This document shows, one piece after another, positions 5,467 through 5,591 of a stretch of 5,591 nucleotides of DNA. The stretch is from NCBI GenBank assembly GCA_040275305.1, contig JBEOJY010000011.1, positions 1 to 5,591 of the forward strand, written 5' to 3'. The notes under the pieces were generated by a model. The model saw only the letters and a list, made by a program, of their open reading frames with translations, was not told the DNA's origin and did no database searches. The stretch is from JBEOJY01 sp040275305. Its GTDB lineage: Bacteria; Pseudomonadota; Alphaproteobacteria; UBA9219. Position 1 is the first letter of the stretch. The number at the start of each line of letters is the position of its first letter. The translations under genes and the position numbers were made by a program.

Positions 5467-5591
5467 ATGCACCGAATTATCATTTTAACGCTATCCGTCG
5501 CCTTCCTCGCGCTCCCCAGCATCGCGCGCGCGACCGTGGACGACGACACCGAAATTACATCGGAAACTATTGCGCCTTTAGCGTCATGGGT
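5467..5591 (+). CDS. Exported protein, N-terminal part only (cut by window edge)
   Basis: Only 41 codons are present, beginning with ATG at 5467-5469, and the frame is open to the edge. The N-terminus has basic residues, a hydrophobic core (IIILTLSVAFLALPSIA) and a likely signal-peptidase site after ARA (about residue 22). The mature protein would begin TVDDDTEITSE, an acidic stretch. It is therefore secreted to the periplasm or beyond; the function cannot be told from this fragment. Two AAGG words lie upstream, at 5453-5456 (spacing 10) and 5461-5464 (spacing 2); the first is the more plausible ribosome binding site. It diverges from the xylanase gene with 149 bases between the starts. Confidence 0.7.
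   Translation, partial: MHRIIILTLSVAFLALPSIARATVDDDTEITSETIAPLASW

Overview
The window looks like a chromosomal segment of a GC-rich alphaproteobacterium. The main evidence is the SmpB protein, whose wording (HDYFIEDTVEAGI, RPRKLLLHKRE, VELGLAKGK) is typical of that class. No order or genus can be assigned from the sequence alone.

Layout, left to right. Positions 1-186 are AT-rich with no gene visible. On the minus strand lies an unrecognised gene for about 175 residues (187-714). It has visibly lower GC than its neighbours, a good sigma70-type promoter, and two operator-like inverted repeats around that promoter. smpB follows on the minus strand (1030-1518), with a possible terminator downstream of it. 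The gap of about 310 bp between smpB and the divergent next gene is half filled by a 165-bp palindromic repeat (1624-1788). Its 39-bp arms match perfectly, and each arm carries a G-quadruplex-type motif. The plus strand then encodes a 556-residue GT-B glycosyltransferase (1828-3498) with a C-terminal extension that may be a winged helix. It converges on a small secreted or anchored FliL-like protein (3528-4061, minus). The two stop codons face each other in the arms of one short hairpin. Upstream of the FliL-like gene, on the same strand, is a family GH10 endo-xylanase with a Tat-like signal and lipobox (4175-5317). It is divergent from a gene cut off by the right edge, which starts with a clear signal peptide (5467-5591).

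These genes do not form one obvious pathway. smpB is housekeeping (trans-translation). The glycosyltransferase, the exported xylanase and the other exported proteins suggest cell-envelope and polysaccharide functions, but linking them is inference. I found no CRISPR array, tRNA, rRNA, transposase or phage gene, and no clear case for a new multi-gene system. The most unusual items are the G-rich palindrome, the orphan low-GC gene with its palindromic promoter, and the glycosyltransferase tail.
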